A DNA stretch of 64,000 nt from Granulicella aggregans. GTDB lineage: Bacteria; Acidobacteriota; Terriglobia; Terriglobales; Acidobacteriaceae. The stretch spans positions 1,178,001 through 1,242,000 of the forward strand of contig NZ_JAGSYE010000001.1 of NCBI RefSeq assembly GCF_025685565.1, given 5' to 3'. This document shows, piece after piece, positions 1-10,300 of this stretch (position 1 is the stretch's first letter; every line of letters starts with the position of its first letter). The notes beneath the pieces are model-generated. The model worked only from the letters and a program-made list of their open reading frames with translations, did no database searches and was not told the origin of the DNA. The translations under genes were made by a program, and so were the position numbers.

Positions 1-1423
1 AGTAAAACTGGTTGACCTTGTTATTGCCGATGGTCCAAACGTCGCTCACGACATAGGCGTAGCTGCGGTCGATGAAGGGGTGGCTGACCGGGTCGGTAGG
101 GAATTGAGGCAGACTGGAGGTCGCATTCTGCCGGTTGATCGTGAAGCGGCCGAAGAGCTTGTGATTAGTGGAGAGGTTATAGTCGATGCGGGTGACGTAA
201 GTGGTGTCGATATTTGGTGTCGGCACGTTGAAAGGAAGTCCGCCGGTGTTGACGCCGTCGCCGTAGGCAAGGTCGGTTGCGGCAGGATAGCGGGATTTCA
301 AGAACGTAAGTTCATCCTGGTCGAAGCCTATGCCTGAGGGATCGAGCGATGTTATCGACTGACCGGTCGTCGCGGTGTTGGGAAGCGTGGAGATGCAGTT
401 TGGGGTCGTGGTGATACGGCTGCTTCCAGTGCAGCCTGGGTTGCTGTTGATGTAGTTCACGTTTCCGGCAAGATAGCTTGCAAGAGGCACGGTCCGCTCA
501 GCGAAGGAAGACTGGATGATGCGCGAGTCCGCGAAGTCGAAGAAGAAGAAGAGCTTGTCCTTCTTGATTGGGCCGCCGATGTTGCCGCCAAACTGGTTCT
601 GAATAAGCGGCGTGCGGGGAAGAGCGTTCAGGTTGTTGAAGTAGGTGTTCGCGCTGGTGACCGTGTCGCGATGGTATTCGTTGATGTTGCCGTGAAACTG
701 GTTGGTTCCGCTTTTCGTGACCAACTGGAACTGCGCACCGCTGCCGGTTCCGATGTTCGAGACCAGGCCGGCGATGGTTCCTTTGAACTCCTCGACGGAG
801 TCAACCGGCGCGGTTGCGACGACTGCGAAGGTGGTTCCGGCGGCGATATCGTTGACGTCAAGGCCGTCAAGGGTCACCGACGTCTGGTCGATGCGGGCCC
901 CAGCCACCGCGCCGCTATAGGAATCGACTCCGGGCTGCAGATAAAAGAGGGCCGAGATGCCATTGGTGCGGTCCTGCACCGGCAGTTCGTTTAGTTCGCG
1001 CAGACTGAGGTTGTTGCCGATCGAGGCGTCCGTGGTATTCAGCGTGGCTTCATCGCTAGCTGCGGAGACGGCCACCTTTTCGCTTGCACCCACTGTCAAT
1101 TGGATGTTCTGGGTGCGGGTGGTTCCCACCTCGAGCGCCAGCTTTTCGATCTTTACCGAGGAAAAACCGTCGTGGGTAAAGACCGCCGTGTATCCGGGCG
1201 CGGCCGGAATTGAGTTGAACCGATAAACGCCTTTGGAATCGGTAACCTGGGTGAAGGTCGATCCGTTGTTACTGTTCGACAAAATGACTGTTGTCTTGGG
1301 AATCACCGCGCCTGAGGCATCGGTAACAAGACCGGTCATCGAGGAGGAGTCCTGAGCCTTTGCAAAGATCGCAAATGCGAAGACGACGAGCAGGAGAGCA
1401 GAACGGAAAAACCACTTCAACAT
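1..1423 (-). CDS. TonB-dependent receptor, Oar-like, N-terminal part (runs off window start)
   Basis: An uninterrupted minus-strand frame runs from ATG at 1423 to the window edge (474 codons, no stop), so only the N-terminal part is visible. It starts with a signal peptide (MLKWFFRS, hydrophobic core, cleavage near AKAQ). A carboxypeptidase-regulatory-like beta domain follows (about residues 25-115: GLVTDASGAVIPKT, GVYRFNSIP). Then comes a TonB plug (VTLDGLDVNDI, QLVTKSGTNQFHG, GGNIGGPIKKDKLFFFF) and the first barrel strands. These features are typical of the outer-membrane Oar-like receptors expanded in Acidobacteria; such proteins are thought to import oligosaccharides or peptides, but the substrate cannot be read here. 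AAAGGAG lies 5 bases before the ATG. It is a paralogue of the three receptors at 3.7, 7.3 and 26.4 kb. Confidence 0.9.
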   Translation of the reverse strand, partial: MLKWFFRSALLLVVFAFAIFAKAQDSSSMTGLVTDASGAVIPKTTVILSNSNNGSTFTQVTDSKGVYRFNSIPAAPGYTAVFTHDGFSSVKIEKLALEVGTTRTQNIQLTVGASEKVAVSAASDEATLNTTDASIGNNLSLRELNELPVQDRTNGISALFYLQPGVDSYSGAVAGARIDQTSVTLDGLDVNDIAAGTTFAVVATAPVDSVEEFKGTIAGLVSNIGTGSGAQFQLVTKSGTNQFHGNINEYHRDTVTSANTYFNNLNALPRTPLIQNQFGGNIGGPIKKDKLFFFFDFADSRIIQSSFAERTVPLASYLAGNVNYINSNPGCTGSSRITTTPNCISTLPNTATTGQSITSLDPSGIGFDQDELTFLKSRYPAATDLAYGDGVNTGGLPFNVPTPNIDTTYVTRIDYNLSTNHKLFGRFTINRQNATSSLPQFPTDPVSHPFIDRSYAYVVSDVWTIGNNKVNQFY

Positions 1424-1733
1424 GGGGCTCCTTTGATAATAACTACCGGTCAAGAAAAGTAGAAAGGGTGTCCCAAAGGCGGTTGCCCTCATGGGCAACT
1501 ACAAGCGTCATATGGGCGGTTGCTTACCTGCTAAGCAATTTGATCGCCATACGTCACTTGCGGCTAGAAGTTTTCACGGAGCGTAAACGTCAGTCAAGAA
1601 TGTTTCTCGGCCAAAAAAATCGCGACCGCGACGCGTCACTAAATCAAGGAACAGTCTCCGGAAATCTGTAGAAAACTAGAGATAATCGGATATTTGCTGT
1701 CTGGGTCGACGGCCCTGTCCTGGCGATCTTGGC
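1424..1733. other. Intergenic region upstream of the 1423 receptor; leader hairpin
   Basis: This 310-bp gap carries the leader of the minus-strand receptor. A 7-bp stem with a 4-base loop (GTTGCCC / GGGCAAC, 1482-1499) lies about 60 bases before the start codon. On the minus strand it is followed by CGCCTTTGGGACACCC and a pyrimidine-rich stretch up to the ribosome-binding site. A possible -35 (TTGACT) lies farther upstream on the minus strand, but no good -10 is seen. No protein-coding frame here is convincing. The right end is the 3' flank of nadD, with no clear terminator. Confidence 0.4.
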
Positions 1734-2339
1734 TCAGCGGTAGAGGCTGTGGCGCTGGGTATACTCTGCAACCTTTTCTGGCAGGAGGTCGAGACAGGGG
1801 TCGCCTTGGTGGAGACGTGCGCGCAGCACGGTGGCGGAGATGTCTTCCTCGACTCCGCCGAGCAGGTGGACTTGATCGCGTTGCCACTTGCTCAGCCTCA
1901 GCGGGGCGAGATCTCCATCGTTCAACGCATATCCGGGGCGGGAGGCGACGATCCACTCGGCGAGTTCGAGGAGGCGATCGGGCTCGCGCCAGTTACGCAG
2001 GTTGAGGAAGGAGTCTGCCCCGACAAGGTTGAAGAGCGTATCAGCGGGGTAGAGCCTGGCGAGTTCGGTGAGCGTGTCCACAGTATAGTTCGGCAAGCCG
2101 TCCGGATGAGGAGCGTCGATATCGGTCACCTCAAAGCGAGGATCTTCTTCGCATGCCGCTTCAGCCAGCGCCAGACGGGTTGCGAACGGTAACGGAGCTG
2201 TCTCAAGCTTCAAGGGCTGCAGCGCGGTAGGCGCGAAAAGCACCCGGTCGAGTGCGAAGGCATCGGCCGCAGCCTTCGCTATCGCAATGTGGCCGCGATG
2301 GGGAGGGTCGAAGGTGCCGCCAAAGAGGGCTATGCGCAT
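1734..2339 (-). CDS. nadD: nicotinate-nucleotide adenylyltransferase
   Basis: 201 aa, the usual length. It transfers AMP from ATP to nicotinate mononucleotide to make deamido-NAD in the cytoplasmic NAD biosynthesis route. The N-terminal nucleotidyltransferase signature GGTFDPPHRGH (residues 7-17) supplies the HxGH motif. The C-terminal ISATVLR (about residue 167) matches the second family signature (ISSTxIR). A central VGADSFLNLRNW block is also typical of NadD. The gene lies 49 bp downstream of obg on the same strand, and the two are probably cotranscribed. Neither rsfS nor proAB, frequent neighbours elsewhere, is present here. Confidence 0.95.
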   Translation of the reverse strand: MRIALFGGTFDPPHRGHIAIAKAAADAFALDRVLFAPTALQPLKLETAPLPFATRLALAEAACEEDPRFEVTDIDAPHPDGLPNYTVDTLTELARLYPADTLFNLVGADSFLNLRNWREPDRLLELAEWIVASRPGYALNDGDLAPLRLSKWQRDQVHLLGGVEEDISATVLRARLHQGDPCLDLLPEKVAEYTQRHSLYR

Positions 2340-2388
2340 GGGCTATGAAACGCAGACTCCCTTCGAGAACGGCAAACAGAACGAAAAA

Positions 2389-3486
2389 CTATGCGCGGCC
2401 TTTGGCGGAGTTCGGTGGAGGCGGGTAGCTGGGCCGTAGCTTGATGTCCGGGAGTGGCTCGACGTCGACGGGGATGGGGCGATGCGTCGCTACCATGTCG
2501 GCGAGGGCGAACTTCAGCTTGTCGATGCCTTCGCCGCTGACGGCGGATATCAAGAAGAAGGGCAACTTGCGGCGCTTCGCCATTGCGGTCAGCTTCTTGA
2601 GCTTGTCGGGATTGGCGACGTCAGCTTTGGCTGCAACCAGGATCGTCGGTTTGGCGGCGAGTGCAGGGTCGAAGGACTTCAGCTCTGCCGTAATCACCTT
2701 GAAGTCTTCGACAGGGTCGAGGCGGCCGCTGCCGTCGGAGACATCGACCAGGTGCACAATGACCGAGGTGCGCTCGATGTGCTTCAGGAACTGGATGCCG
2801 AGGCCGTGACCGAGGTGTGCGCCTTCGATGAGGCCAGGAAGGTCGGCGACGGTGAAGGAGAGCTCGTGGGGCCAGTCTCCGACGGAGACGACGCCGAGGT
2901 TGGGCTCGAGCGTGGTGAAGGCGTAGTTGGCGACCTTGGGCTTGGCGGCGGAGATGCGCGAGATCAGCGTGGATTTGCCGACGTTCGGGTAGCCGACCAG
3001 GCCGGCATCGGCGAGCAGGCGGAGTTCGAGGCGGTAGTTGCGGGCCTCACCGGCGCGGCCGAGTTCGTGCTCGCGCGGGGCCTGGTGGGTGCTGGTGGCG
3101 AAGTGCTGATTGCCGCGTCCGCCGCGTCCGCCGCGGGCGATGACGATGGTCTCGTTGGGGCGGGCGAAGTCGTGGACCAGCTCGCCGGTCTCGTCGTCGT
3201 AGAGCAGCGTGCCGACGGGAACTTTGAGGGTGGTGGACTCGCCCTGGGAGCCGGAGCAGTTGGAGCCGAGGCCGTGGCCGCCGCGCTGCGCCTTATGCTC
3301 GGGGTTGAAACGGAAGTGGACGAGGGTGTTGTGGCTCAGCGAGGAGGACATAAGGATGTCGCCGCCGTGGCCGCCATCGCCACCCGACGGGCCGCCCTTG
3401 GGGACGAACTTTTCCCGGCGGAAGGCCATACAGCCGTTGCCGCCGTCGCCGGCCTTGATACGAATTCTTGCTTCATCGATAAACAT
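2389..3486 (-). CDS. obg: Obg family GTPase
   Basis: 365 aa. This essential GTPase binds late 50S ribosomal intermediates and links ribosome assembly to growth control. The N-terminal glycine-rich Obg fold (about residues 1-158) is seen as repeated [13 protein letters not shown] blocks. The G domain follows: G1 GYPNVGKST (about residue 165), G2 [10 protein letters not shown]3 [16 protein letters not shown], and an AAKAD G4-like motif. The protein ends soon after the G domain with a proline-rich tail, so it lacks the OCT domain of Bacillus-type Obg. It is the first gene of the obg-nadD pair and is transcribed away from the receptor at 3742, leaving a 255-bp divergent intergenic region. Confidence 0.96.
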   Translation of the reverse strand: MFIDEARIRIKAGDGGNGCMAFRREKFVPKGGPSGGDGGHGGDILMSSSLSHNTLVHFRFNPEHKAQRGGHGLGSNCSGSQGESTTLKVPVGTLLYDDETGELVHDFARPNETIVIARGGRGGRGNQHFATSTHQAPREHELGRAGEARNYRLELRLLADAGLVGYPNVGKSTLISRISAAKPKVANYAFTTLEPNLGVVSVGDWPHELSFTVADLPGLIEGAHLGHGLGIQFLKHIERTSVIVHLVDVSDGSGRLDPVEDFKVITAELKSFDPALAAKPTILVAAKADVANPDKLKKLTAMAKRRKLPFFLISAVSGEGIDKLKFALADMVATHRPIPVDVEPLPDIKLRPSYPPPPNSAKGRA

Positions 3487-3665
3487 TGCAATCTTCAGTG
3501 TAAATGGAAGCGGGGCAAGTAGAGTCCATGACCCCCAGCTTCACCTGGTGCCCGAGTGGACACTCTGTCCATGGGAAGTCCTAATGACCAGTTGGCGTAA
3601 CCGTCTATTAACAAAATTATGCGAGCGTTAAGCCTACAAACTGATCAGCGAAGAAGAGTCCACCG

Positions 3666-3699
3666 AAAGCCTCGAGAGTGCGTCTCGCAACGAGGCTTT
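3666..3699 (+). promoter_or_regulatory. leader hairpin upstream of the 3742 receptor
   Basis: A 9-bp perfect stem (AAAGCCTCG 3666-3674, CGAGGCTTT 3691-3699) lies 43 bases before the start codon, followed by GGAGTGCCACCGACTTTC. It is not followed by a T-run, so it is more likely a leader structure than a terminator. Its downstream flank loosely resembles that of the leader hairpin before the 1423 receptor (CTTTGG...CACC...ACTTT), which could mean a shared control element. The similarity is short and may be chance. Confidence 0.35.
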
Positions 3700-3741
3700 G
3701 GAGTGCCACCGACTTTCAGAACCAACCTCTCAGGAGATCCA

Positions 3742-6700
3742 ATGATGCAGAAGAAGATTGCCATGAACCTGGTCCTGTCCGCGGCGCTCGCGCTGGCGGT
3801 CACGGGCGCGGGACGGTCCCAGACCTCTACGCAGGGAGCGATCGGCGGGACCGTGTTCGATACCACGGGCGCGATTGTCAGCAACGCCAGCGTGACGATC
3901 CACAATGATGGCACCAACGCAGAGATCCACCTGACCTCGGACGACAGCGGCTACTTCAAGGCTCCGCTGCTTGAGCCGGGCTCGTACACCGTCACCGTTT
4001 CGGCCCCCAGTTTTGGCGAAGTGCGCGTCTCGAAGGTGACTGTGCAGGTTGGACAACTGACCGAGGTCGCCCCTAAATTGGCCAGTGGCTCGACGACCTC
4101 CGTGGTGGATGTAACGGCGGAGGCACCCGTGCTGAACTTCGAATCGCCGGACTTTGCCGCCAACCTGAACAAGCGCGCGCTGGAGGACATTCCGGTCAAC
4201 AATCTTCGTTGGTCGAGCCTCGCGTTGACCACGCCCGGCGTGGTGTCGGACTCGAACGGTTTCGGTCTGGTCAGCATCCGCGGTATCAGCCCGATCCTGA
4301 ACAACGTTCTCATCGACGGCGCGGACGACAATCAGGCGTACTACTCCGAGGAGCGTGGCCGTACCCGTGAGGCCTACTCCACACCCCCGACGGCGATCCG
4401 CGAGTTCCAGGTGAATGCTGGCGTTTACTCCGCGCAGTATGGGCGTGCGGCCGGCGGTGTCATCAACTCGGTCACCGAGAGCGGCACCAACAAGATTCAT
4501 GGCCAGGCTTACTTCTCCGACCGCGAGAGCAACTGGGGCACCTTCAACCCCTTTACGACCAACACGACCGGTGTGCAGAATCCCTCGACCGGCGCGTACA
4601 CCTTTACCAGCTCGCCGTACAAGCCAAAGGACTCCCGTAAAATTTGGGGCTTCTCTGCTGGCGGTCCGCTCATCAAGGACAAGCTCTTCTGGTACTACAC
4701 CTACGACCAACATCACCGCGTCTTCCCCGGCACCGCCAAGGCGAACGTACCGGGCACGTTCTTCTCACAGCCCGACGCAGCGTTGGCCAGCATCGCCGGC
4801 GCGCCTACCTGCAGCCTGACGACCGGTTACCTCTCGGGCAGCACGACGACGAATAAGAACTACGCGCTGGACAGCCAGGCCTGCACGCTGGCCGCGCGCG
4901 AGGGTCTGATCAGCTACGACGCAGGTGCCGCTGCGTACGGTGCTGGTCTCGCCAGCCTGTTGCCGGACCTCGGCTCGGTACCGCGCACCGGTGACCAGGT
5001 CGTGAACATGCCGAAGCTAGACTACACGATCAACAGCAAGAACACGCTCAGTGCGGTGTATAACCGCCTGCGCTGGGACTCGCCGGGCGGCGTTCAAACC
5101 CAGGCGACGAATAACTATGCCATCGACACCTTCGGCACCGACTTTGTGAAGCTGGACTACGGCGTGGCGAAGCTGACGACCGCGGTGACGTCGAGCATCA
5201 GCAACGAACTGCTTTATCAGTATGGTCGCGAGTTGAACGACGAGGGACAGCAGCCCTTCAGCGCTTACACCAAGCAGTACCTGGTGGGCGCGGGCGGCAA
5301 TGTCCCCGAGGTGGCGCTTGCGACCTCGACCGGCTTCTATCTTGGTTCGCCTTACTACTCCTATCGCAAGGCGCTGCCGGATGAGCACAAGTGGCAAGTC
5401 GGCGACACGCTCTTCTACTCGCATGGAAACCACAGCCTGAAGTTCGGCGTGGACACCGTCCACAACGACGATCTGATCAACAACACCTACGAGAGCAACG
5501 GCGTCTTCACCTACAGCTATCTCAGCACCTACCTGGCGGACATCAACTCCGAGACGACCGGCAAGAAGACCTGCAACAGCACGGCCCTTTCGGCGGCGAC
5601 GATCAAGAATGGAGTCGTCACGAGCGCTGTCGGAACCAGCCCGTGCTACTCCTCGCTGGCCCAGGGCTTCGGGCCGCCGGTCTTCGACGTAGGCACGCTG
5701 GACTACGGCTTCTTCGGCCAGGACAACTGGAAGTTCAACCCGCGCTTGACCCTACAGCTTGGCCTGCGCTGGGACTATGAGGCGCTGCCTTCTCCTTCGG
5801 CGACCCTCACGGCTGCTGCGACCAACTTCACCCCCTATGCGGATCTGCAGAACAAGCCGAGCGACAAGAACAACTTCGGACCCCGTCTCGGCTTCTCTTA
5901 CGACGTGTACGGCGGCGGCAAGACGGTCCTGCGCGGTGGATACGGCATGTTCTATGGCCGCATCACCAACGGCGTTCTGCTCAACGTTCTGCTGAATACG
6001 GGTAGCCCGCTAGGGCAGTACGTAGCGACGATCAAGCCCAGCGCAGCCGCTGCTCCCACCTTCCCGAATATCGTCACGGCAGCGAACGCGCCGACACCGA
6101 GTTCCTACTACCTGGACAAGAACCTCCAGAACCCGATGGTGCATGAGTTCGACCTCTCGGTGCAGCAGGAGCTTGGCCGTGGAACAGTCTTCTCAGTCAG
6201 CTATCTCGGCGGACTGGGTCGCGAGCTGACGAACTTCCTGAACGTCAACCTGAACCCGGTGACGACCCCCACCGTGATCAACATTGCAGACTCCACCGGA
6301 AAAGGACCACTGGCCAACGGCACGACGATCACCGTTCCTGTCTACACCGGCTATCTGAATCCCGCCTTCCAGGGGATCACCAAGGTCACCAGCAACATCA
6401 ACTCCAGCTACCAGGCGTTGGCTGCTGAGATCCAAAACCGCAGCTTGAAGAGCTTGCAGTTCGATGTGAACTACACCTGGTCGCATGCGCTCGATTTCAA
6501 TCAGAACGCGACGACGACCACTACGACCAACAACTGGTACGACCCCTACGGTAACCAGCGGGCAAACTACGGAAACTCAAACTACAACGTTCCCGATCGC
6601 ATCGCTGGGTACGTTCTGTACAACCTGCCCAACACAAACTCGGGAGACTGGTACAAGTGGGCGGTCAACGACTGGAGCGTGAACACAGCGTTCCAGGCGC

Positions 6701-7092
6701 AGAGCGGTCTTCCGTATTCCCTCTCGATCAGCGGCTATCCCTCGGCAGCTGCACTGAACAGCAGCTGGAACGGGGCTGGCGGAACCAGCTACATTCCGCA
6801 GCTCGGTCGCAATACCTTGAAGTACCCGCGCGACGTTGTGCAGGACCTGCGGGTGCAGAAGGAGATTCCGCTCCACGAGCGCTACAACCTGGAGTTGCGG
6901 GCAGACCTTTACAACCTCTACAACCACCAGAACGTCACTGGAATCAATAGCACAGGCTATCTGTTGAGTTCGGCAAGCGGTACCAACACAGCCACCTACC
7001 AGAGCAGCTTTGGTGCGGTGACCAACTCGAACTCGAGCGGCTTCCTTTACACACCGCGGCAGGTTGCGATCAGTTTCAAGCTTGCTTTCTAA
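3742..7092 (+). CDS. TonB-dependent receptor, Oar-like
   Basis: 1116 aa from the ATG at 3742, chosen because AGGAG lies 5 bases upstream (3732-3736) and a clean signal peptide follows (MMQKKIAMNLVLSAALALAV, cleavage after AGRSQ). Farther upstream starts in the same frame would add a charged, non-signal extension. Residues about 30-115 form a carboxypeptidase-regulatory-like domain (GGTVFDTTGAIVSNASV). The plug follows (LSIRG-type VSIRGISPI, LIDGADDN, YSAQYGRAAGGVINSV, SGTNKIHG) and then a long 22-strand-type barrel. The chain ends in ...SFKLAF, with the C-terminal Phe expected for BAM-dependent outer-membrane barrels. It is followed by a terminator and a second, similar receptor. Confidence 0.93.
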   Translation: MMQKKIAMNLVLSAALALAVTGAGRSQTSTQGAIGGTVFDTTGAIVSNASVTIHNDGTNAEIHLTSDDSGYFKAPLLEPGSYTVTVSAPSFGEVRVSKVTVQVGQLTEVAPKLASGSTTSVVDVTAEAPVLNFESPDFAANLNKRALEDIPVNNLRWSSLALTTPGVVSDSNGFGLVSIRGISPILNNVLIDGADDNQAYYSEERGRTREAYSTPPTAIREFQVNAGVYSAQYGRAAGGVINSVTESGTNKIHGQAYFSDRESNWGTFNPFTTNTTGVQNPSTGAYTFTSSPYKPKDSRKIWGFSAGGPLIKDKLFWYYTYDQHHRVFPGTAKANVPGTFFSQPDAALASIAGAPTCSLTTGYLSGSTTTNKNYALDSQACTLAAREGLISYDAGAAAYGAGLASLLPDLGSVPRTGDQVVNMPKLDYTINSKNTLSAVYNRLRWDSPGGVQTQATNNYAIDTFGTDFVKLDYGVAKLTTAVTSSISNELLYQYGRELNDEGQQPFSAYTKQYLVGAGGNVPEVALATSTGFYLGSPYYSYRKALPDEHKWQVGDTLFYSHGNHSLKFGVDTVHNDDLINNTYESNGVFTYSYLSTYLADINSETTGKKTCNSTALSAATIKNGVVTSAVGTSPCYSSLAQGFGPPVFDVGTLDYGFFGQDNWKFNPRLTLQLGLRWDYEALPSPSATLTAAATNFTPYADLQNKPSDKNNFGPRLGFSYDVYGGGKTVLRGGYGMFYGRITNGVLLNVLLNTGSPLGQYVATIKPSAAAAPTFPNIVTAANAPTPSSYYLDKNLQNPMVHEFDLSVQQELGRGTVFSVSYLGGLGRELTNFLNVNLNPVTTPTVINIADSTGKGPLANGTTITVPVYTGYLNPAFQGITKVTSNINSSYQALAAEIQNRSLKSLQFDVNYTWSHALDFNQNATTTTTTNNWYDPYGNQRANYGNSNYNVPDRIAGYVLYNLPNTNSGDWYKWAVNDWSVNTAFQAQSGLPYSLSISGYPSAAALNSSWNGAGGTSYIPQLGRNTLKYPRDVVQDLRVQKEIPLHERYNLELRADLYNLYNHQNVTGINSTGYLLSSASGTNTATYQSSFGAVTNSNSSGFLYTPRQVAISFKLAF

Positions 7093-7114
7093 GCGATCTC
7101 TGGCTGTGCTTGTG

Positions 7115-7160
7115 GAGGGCGGTGGCTTCGGCTGCCGCCCTCTTCTTTTGCCCCTTTTCT
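7115..7160 (+). terminator. Rho-independent terminator after the 3742 receptor
   Basis: A GC-rich 12-bp stem with a TTCG tetraloop (GAGGGCGGTGGC 7115-7126, loop 7127-7130, GCTGCCGCCCTC 7131-7142, with two G-T wobbles) is followed by TTCTTTTGCCCCTTTTCT. It lies 23 bp after the stop codon and separates the two tandem receptor genes. Confidence 0.8.
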
Positions 7161-7309
7161 ATTTTGGGAAAAGAGATTACGCTTCCGGTACTCCCGCGAA
7201 GTTGTGTGCTGGGAAGCGATGCTTTGCCCGGATTGTGATGGCGCAGGCAGCTCCCGCAAAGTTCTCTCTTAAATCACAGAGAAGTCGCCCCTTGAGGCGA
7301 GGAGAACGC

Positions 7310-10300
7310 ATGGGGAATCGGGGACGGACGCGGTTGTGCGCGGCGGTTATGGTGCTGGGATGTCTTGCCGCCAGTGGGCAGAGCTCGGTCGATGGGGCGA
7401 TCGGCGGGAGGGTTACGGACCCTCGAGGAGATTCTGTGGCTGCGGCCAGAGTGTTGGTCGTCAGCCGTGCGACGGGCTTCGAACAGGTGCTTAAAACCGG
7501 AGCCGAGGGAAGTTTTCTGCTGACGCACGTTGCGCCCGGAACGTACCGGGTCACAATCTCAGCCCCCGGGTTTGCGGCCGCTGTTGAAGAAGTTGCGGTT
7601 GGGCTGGGCGCAATCGCTACCGTGGACTCGAAGCTTGGGCTGGCGACGGTGGAGACGCTGATCTCAGTCGATTCCGCTCCGGTGCCTGTCATCGCTGGCT
7701 CATCGGATGGCTCGTCCGAGGACGCGCCGTCCGCGATGGTTCCTGGTCTGCTGACGACCGCGTCGCAGATCGATCTGTTACCTATGGATGGGAGGCGGTG
7801 GCAGAGTTTCGCGCTGCTGCTGCCTGAGACCGCCGGCGGCTCTGCATCAGACGGCGAGGCGGCTGTGAGCTTTCGCGGGTTGGCGACGACCCAGAACTCC
7901 AGCGAGATCGACGGATCTTCCAACGATCAGCACTTCGGAGGCGTCGCACAGGGCGCGGGCGGCGGAGCGGAGCGCGAGGCAGAAGAAGAAGGTGACAGCG
8001 GGACGGCGACGGGCGTCGGCGGAGATGGATCGCGCTCCCTGTATGGACGCCACGCGGGGGCGGCGTACACGTTCTCGCAGGGGGCGGTGCAGGAGTTTCG
8101 GGTGAACTCGGGCAGCTACTCAGCGCTGGACGGCCATGCGGTTGGCGGCGTGGTCACGACAGTCTCGAAGAGTGGAACGAATGCACTGCACGGAAGCGGG
8201 TTCTACCTTGCGCGGGACAGCTCCTGGGGCGCGACGAATCCGTTCTCAGTGGCAAGCAGCTACGCGGGCGGCGTGGTCACGAATACGCTGGTGAAGCCGC
8301 ACGATCTCCGCCAGCAGTTTGGGGGAACGGTAGGCGGCCCGGTCGCATGGCCGGTTCCCTGGGCGGCAAGAGTCACGCGCGGCGGAGCGGCGTCACAGCC
8401 CAGAGTCTTCTACTTTGCCGCGGTTGATGTGCAGCGGAGGGCCAATGACGCTGTCTCCTCGCCCGGATACGGCGACTTCTTCGCGTTGACGGCGACGCAG
8501 CGCGCGCTGCTGGGAAATCGAGGCGTCTCCGCTAAGGCGACGGATGCTGCGTTGACGTATCTCGACAGCCTGACCGGGACGGTGCCGCGACGTGAAGCCC
8601 AGCAGATTGCCTTCGGAAAAATAGACTGGCAGATCTCGCCGAGCCATAAGCTGAGCGTGCAGGAGAACCGCGTGCGCTGGAGTTCGCCCGGCGGCGTGCG
8701 CTCTGAGCCGGTGGTGGATCGCGGGTTGGCAAGCCTCGGCAATGCCTACGGCAAGGTGGACGCGGGCGTGGCGCGGCTAGTGAGTCTGTGGACGAGCCGC
8801 CTGAGCAACGAGGTGCGCGTCGCCTTCGGGCGCGACTTTGAGTACGAGACCGCGCAGCCGCCGCTGCCGCAGGAGCCGGCGATCGGACCGGGAGGATTCG
8901 CGCCAGAGATCTCGATCGGGTTGAATGGGTTTGTGTTTGGAACGCCAGCGTCGCTGGGGCGCAAGGCGTATCCGGATGAAAGGCGGTTACAGGTCGCGGA
9001 GCTGGTGGAGTGGTCGCACCGGCGGCACCTGGTGCAGGTGGGCTTCGACTTCAGTCAGATTCACGATCGTATCGACGCGCTGAGCAATCAGGAAGGAACC
9101 TTTCGCTACGACAGCGGCATAGGGGCGGGCAAGGCTGGAGGATTGGTGGACTGGATCACGGACTATACCTTCAGCGCAAACGCCTATCCCAACGGGGCTT
9201 GTCCGTCGATTGTGGCGGCGATCCACCGGTTCTGCTTCCGCACCTTCACGCAGAGCTTCGGAGAACAGAGCGTAAGCTTCCCCACGCAGGAGTGGGCGGG
9301 ATTCGCGCAGGACCAGTGGAAGGCGACGCCGACGCTGCAGGTAACGGTTGGCGTTCGCTACGAATATGAGCGCGAGCCATCGCCGCAGACGCCAAATCCA
9401 GCGATCGACGCTCTGTTCGGGGACCGCGGCACTACGAGCGCGTTTCCCGAAGACAGGAACAATGTCGGGCCAAGGGTGGGGATCGCGTGGCAGCCGCATG
9501 GTGTCGGGAAGGGAACGGTCCGCGCCGGGTACGGCGTGTACTACGGCAGGCTGCCTGGAGGGACGGTCCGGGCCGCGCTCCTCGATACGGCCATGCCGGC
9601 CACGGCGACGCACGTGAGGATTACGCCGACGACCGTCACCAACTGCCCGCAGGTGGCGAACCAGGGGTTCGGCTACGGGTGCACCTATCTGGCTGAGCCG
9701 GGTGCGGCAGTCAGCACGACGACCTCGGCGATGCTCTTCGATAAGCGATTCCGGCTGCCGATGGTGCAGCAGGGGACATTCGCGATCGAGCGCGGCGTGG
9801 GCTGCGGCATCACGGCATCGGCCTCGTACGTGTTCAATCTGGACCGCCAGTTGCCGGATTCGGTCGACATCAACATCGCTCCTTCAACTGCGACACGGAC
9901 GTTTCAGTTGCAGGGCGGTCCCGTGGGTGGAAGTGGACCGCGTGGGGTGACGAACGGCGAGATCTTCGAACTGCCGTACTACACGGACCGGGTGAGCCCA
10001 CTGTACGGGCCGGTGACGGACATCGTCTCCAATACAAACGCGACGTATAACGCGATGGTGCTTTCGGCGGAACGGCGGAGCCGCAAGGGGCTGGAGTTTC
10101 GCGCAACGTGGACGTGGGCCAAGGCGATCGACTACGGCCAGAACAATAGCGCTACTCCAAGGACGAACGGCCAGCTCGACCCGTTTGAGCTGGGATACGA
10201 CCGTGGTCTCTCGACGCTGAACTATCCGCATAAGATCACGGCAAGCGCCATCTGGGAGCCGTCTCTGGCGACGCCGAAACACTTGCTGAAGCTGGCCTCG

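Noticed and set aside
2482..3522. 346-codon open frame on the plus strand opposite obg
   Set aside because: It is antisense to a highly conserved GTPase gene, rich in Val/Ala/Gly/Asp repeats, and has no family-like motif; GC-rich codon bias explains it.
3730..4716. 328-codon minus-strand frame opposite the first receptor
   Set aside because: Arg/Val-rich shadow frame without a ribosome-binding site or known fold.
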